From positions 1 to 10,031 of the forward strand of contig VFLF01000095.1 of NCBI GenBank assembly GCA_009885185.1: DNA of 10,031 nucleotides, read 5' to 3'. Positions 8,190 to 10,031 of the stretch are shown piece after piece. Both the position numbers and the translations under genes were made by a program. This DNA comes from Nitrosomonadales bacterium. Lineage in GTDB: Bacteria; Pseudomonadota; Gammaproteobacteria; Burkholderiales; SG8-41. The stretch's first letter is position 1; every line of letters begins with the position of its first letter. The notes under the pieces were generated by a model that had not been told where the DNA came from, made no database searches, and saw only the letters and a program-made list of their open reading frames with translations.

Positions 8190-9155
8190 TCATTCAACTC
8201 GAATATTCGCCTCGCGCACCACCTTGCTCCACTTGGCATGCTCGGTCTTGATAAACGCGGCAAATTCCTCTGACGTGCTGCCGACGGCAACCGAACCATC
8301 CACCGCCAGTCGTTCAGCGGTATTGGGCGTGCGCAGAATTTTTGCGATCTCGCCTTGCAAACGGTCAATGATGGCGCGCGGCGTGCCGCTGGGTACGCTG
8401 ATGCCGTTCCACGTGCTGGCGTCGTAGCCCGGCAGCCCGGCTTCGTCGAACGTCGGCACATTCGGCACTGCCGGCGAGCGCTTTTGTCCGGTGATCGCAA
8501 GCGCGCTGATTTTGCCGGCTCGTATATGCGGCGCCACCGCCAACGGCGAACCGAACATCGACTGCACCTGCCCCGCGATCAAATCATTGATGGCGGGCGG
8601 CGCACCGCGATAAGGCACATGCACAATGTCGATTTTGGTCGACAGACGCAGCATTTCCGCCGCCAGATGGCCGGAGCCGCCCGGCCCCGACGTCGCATAG
8701 TTGATCTCGCCCGGTCGTGCGCGCGCGAGTGCGAGAAACTCCTTGAGCGTTTTTACCGGCAGCGCGGGATGCGTCATTAACAGCAGCGGCTGCGTGGTTG
8801 CCAGCGTCACCGGCGCGAAATCCCGCTGCGGATCGTAGGGCAGGTTTTTGTGGACATACACGGACAGCACCATCGTCGTGATGCCGCCGAGATACAGGGT
8901 GTAGCCATCTGCAGGCGACTTTGCCGCAAGCGTGGCGCCGATCAATCCGCCGCCGCCGGGACGATTGTCGATCAGCACATTCTGCCCCCAGATCTCGGAC
9001 AAGCGTTGCCCGAAAAGACGAGCCACGATATTGGTGGGGCCGCCGGCGGGAAACGGCAGCACCAGCTTCAGCGGTTTCACCGGATACGCCTGCGCGCACG
9101 CCGCCGTTGCCGCCAGCCACAACGTAATGCCCAACACGGTAGGCGCGGGCCGCAT
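8190..9155 (-). CDS. Tripartite tricarboxylate transporter substrate-binding protein (Bug/TctC family)
   Basis: This is a 321-residue periplasmic binding protein of the Bug (TctC) family, which captures organic acids for TctAB-type transporters and is greatly expanded in betaproteobacteria. The N-terminus is a Sec signal peptide (R2, hydrophobic 7-19) with a likely signal peptidase I site after A-Q-A at 21-23, giving mature YPVKP. The family signature follows: YPVKP-LKLVLPFPAGG (24-39), a GQR-x-S..WGQNVLIDNRPGGGG run (about 49-70), and ADGYTL. Later come the YATSGPGGSGHLAAE ligand loop and the HVPYRGAPPA segment. The position after GGPT is Asn42, where many family members have Asp. The ATG at 9155 begins 4 nt after the crotonase stop codon, with AAGGGG inside the end of that gene, so translation is probably coupled. 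No TctA or TctB gene is present in the window, as for many orphan Bug proteins. The ligand cannot be predicted. Confidence 0.92.
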   Translation of the reverse strand: MRPAPTVLGITLWLAATAACAQAYPVKPLKLVLPFPAGGPTNIVARLFGQRLSEIWGQNVLIDNRPGGGGLIGATLAAKSPADGYTLYLGGITTMVLSVYVHKNLPYDPQRDFAPVTLATTQPLLLMTHPALPVKTLKEFLALARARPGEINYATSGPGGSGHLAAEMLRLSTKIDIVHVPYRGAPPAINDLIAGQVQSMFGSPLAVAPHIRAGKISALAITGQKRSPAVPNVPTFDEAGLPGYDASTWNGISVPSGTPRAIIDRLQGEIAKILRTPNTAERLAVDGSVAVGSTSEEFAAFIKTEHAKWSKVVREANIRVE

Positions 9156-9167
9156 GGCGTTAACGCC
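9156..9167. promoter_or_regulatory. Perfect 12-bp palindrome at the crotonase/binding-protein junction
   Basis: GGCGTTAACGCC is its own reverse complement. It spans the crotonase stop codon (9160-9162) and ends directly before the ATG of the binding-protein gene at 9155. It overlaps the 3' end of the Shine-Dalgarno region (AAGGGGCG). As RNA it could pair only as a short hairpin with almost no loop or between two molecules, so a role in tuning coupled translation is speculative, and chance is possible. Confidence 0.35.
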
Positions 9168-9930
9168 CCTTGAACACCGCCGCGCGTTTTTCCTTGAACG
9201 CGGCCACGCCTTCGAGATGATCGTCAGTGAGCTTGGCAATGGCCTGACACAAATTCTCCTGCTCAAGGTGCGCTTCAAGATTCGGCGTGTACATCGACTG
9301 AAACATTTTCTTCGCCAGCGCCAGGGCAAACGTGGCGGAGCCTGCCAGCTCGTTCGCCAGCGCCAGTGCATTCGCCTCCAGTTCCGCATCGGGCACCACC
9401 CGGTTGATAAGGCCCCACTCGCGCGCCTCCTCCGCCAACAACATGCGCGCGGTGTAGACCAGCTCTTTGGCGCGCGCCACGCCGAGGCGCTGCACCAGAA
9501 AGAAAATCGAACCGCCGTCGGGCACCAGACCTATCTTTTTAAATATTTGGGAAAATTTCGCGGTGTCCGATGCGACGATCAAGTCGCACGCCATCGCAAT
9601 CGAAAACCCGATACCCACCGCCGCGCCGCGCACCGCCGCGATCACCGGCTTTTCCAGATTGACGATGGCGTTAATCATCGCGTGCCGCGTTTGCATGCGC
9701 GCGCGGCCCGCCACCAGATTGATGTTCACCATCGTCGTCACATCGCTGCCGGCGCAAAACGCGCGCCCCGCGCTGGTGACAATGACTGCGCGCACCTTGT
9801 CATCGGTTTGAAACCCGGTGAACAACTCCGTAATGCGGTTATACATTTCATCGGTCAGCGCGTTCAGTTTGTCAGGGCGATTCAGCGTGACAACCGCGAT
9901 GTTATTTTCCAGCTTGTAATCAATAGTCAC
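9160..9930 (-). CDS. Enoyl-CoA hydratase/isomerase family protein, PaaG-like active site
   Basis: This 256-residue protein has the crotonase fold and acts on CoA thioesters in the cytoplasm. NRPDKLNAL near the N-terminus, AFCAGSD (oxyanion hole, about 57-63) and GAAVGIGF (second oxyanion glycine, about 102-109) identify the family. The two glutamates of classical hydratases (in GGGCE and PE) are replaced by Ser110 and Phe130, exactly 20 residues apart as expected. Instead the protein has KIGLVPDGGS with Asp138, as in the PaaG group of epoxyphenylacetyl-CoA/enoyl-CoA isomerases. Isomerase or related chemistry is therefore more likely than hydration. AAGGAG at 9939-9944 lies 8 nt before the GTG at 9930, so I start there. 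An upstream in-frame GTG at 9939 overlaps this box and would add three residues. It is the first gene of a three-gene operon. The true substrate is unknown. Confidence 0.9.
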   Translation of the reverse strand: MTIDYKLENNIAVVTLNRPDKLNALTDEMYNRITELFTGFQTDDKVRAVIVTSAGRAFCAGSDVTTMVNINLVAGRARMQTRHAMINAIVNLEKPVIAAVRGAAVGIGFSIAMACDLIVASDTAKFSQIFKKIGLVPDGGSIFFLVQRLGVARAKELVYTARMLLAEEAREWGLINRVVPDAELEANALALANELAGSATFALALAKKMFQSMYTPNLEAHLEQENLCQAIAKLTDDHLEGVAAFKEKRAAVFKGR

Positions 9931-9960
9931 TTCAGGCACTCCTTGAATTCAAAATCGTAT

Positions 9961-9990
9961 TGACACAGATTTACGCAGATTAGCGCAGAT
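9961..9990. repeat. Three phased 10-bp direct repeats upstream of the crotonase operon
   Basis: The units are TGACACAGAT, TTACGCAGAT and TAGCGCAGAT. All end in CAGAT and share C two bases before it. They lie 22-60 nt upstream of the first base of the crotonase start region, so they could be helically phased regulator sites. Similar CGCAGATTA strings also occur as dispersed intergenic repeats in proteobacterial genomes, which is an equally good explanation. Confidence 0.5.
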
Positions 9991-10012
9991 TAAAACGCAA
10001 CCTCCCAGACAC

Positions 10013-10031
10013 GTCATTCCCGCGCAGGCGG
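10013..10031. repeat. Partial palindromic dispersed repeat at the window edge (dRS3-like)
   Basis: GTCATTCCCGCGCAGGCGG runs to the last base. CCCGC and GCGG are the start of an inverted repeat around GCAG, and completion by GAAT would give the ATTCCC-N8-GGGAAT form known as dRS3 in Neisseria and seen widely in related genomes. The right half lies outside the window, so the completion is a prediction. Confidence 0.5.

Noticed and set aside
9156..9389. Upstream extension of the binding-protein frame into the crotonase gene
   Set aside because: The added residues are Arg/Trp-rich out-of-frame crotonase sequence, and would mask the signal peptide starting at the ATG at 9155.
8932..9963. Plus-strand open frame of 343 codons over the binding protein and crotonase genes
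   Set aside because: Its product is Arg/His-rich without motifs and lies opposite two genes with clear family signatures.
9961..9990. Possible CRISPR array
   Set aside because: The units are only 10 bp, contiguous without spacers, and imperfect; no cas genes are seen.

Overview
The window is GC-rich and compactly coding, with no gene-free stretch longer than about 175 bases. It looks like chromosomal DNA from a proteobacterium, most likely a betaproteobacterium. The grounds are a Bug-type (TctC) solute-binding protein, strong Shine-Dalgarno sites, and a repeat at the right edge resembling the ATTCCC-N8-GGGAAT palindromes known from Neisseria and relatives. This placement is an inference.

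Left half (about 93-5657, + strand): two tandem AcnA-family aconitate hydratase genes. Copy 1 (93-2549) keeps every recognisable catalytic motif but stops at an in-frame TAG (2547-2549). The frame stays open for 77 more sense codons to a natural TAA at 2781-2783, and those codons align with the C-terminus of copy 2. Copy 1 is therefore a freshly broken gene, a read-through gene, or a sequencing error. Copy 2 (2958-5657) is full length at 899 residues. Between them lie two GC-rich hairpins facing each other as a long inverted repeat. A clear intrinsic terminator follows copy 2.

Centre (5796-6674, + strand): a 292-residue lipoprotein of unrecognised family. After the lipobox it consists of three tandem modules with an exact 83-residue period, each with a cysteine pair 56 residues apart.

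Right half (6780-9930, - strand): a compact three-gene operon convergent with the lipoprotein gene. Its order is a PaaG-like crotonase lacking both classical hydratase glutamates, a secreted Bug/TctC binding protein starting 4 nt after the crotonase stop, and an MmgE/PrpD-family protein. A plausible reading is uptake of an organic acid followed by CoA-thioester and hydroxy- or unsaturated-acid chemistry, but no substrate can be assigned. The membrane subunits expected for a TctC partner (TctA/TctB) are not in the window. Upstream of the operon (9940-10031) are three phased 10-bp repeats and the start of a palindromic repeat cut by the window edge.

The most notable points are the amber-interrupted tandem aconitase, residues shared by both copies that differ from the usual AcnA signature, the three-module cysteine-pair lipoprotein, and the unusual crotonase active site. 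I see no complete new system such as a defence island or mobile element.
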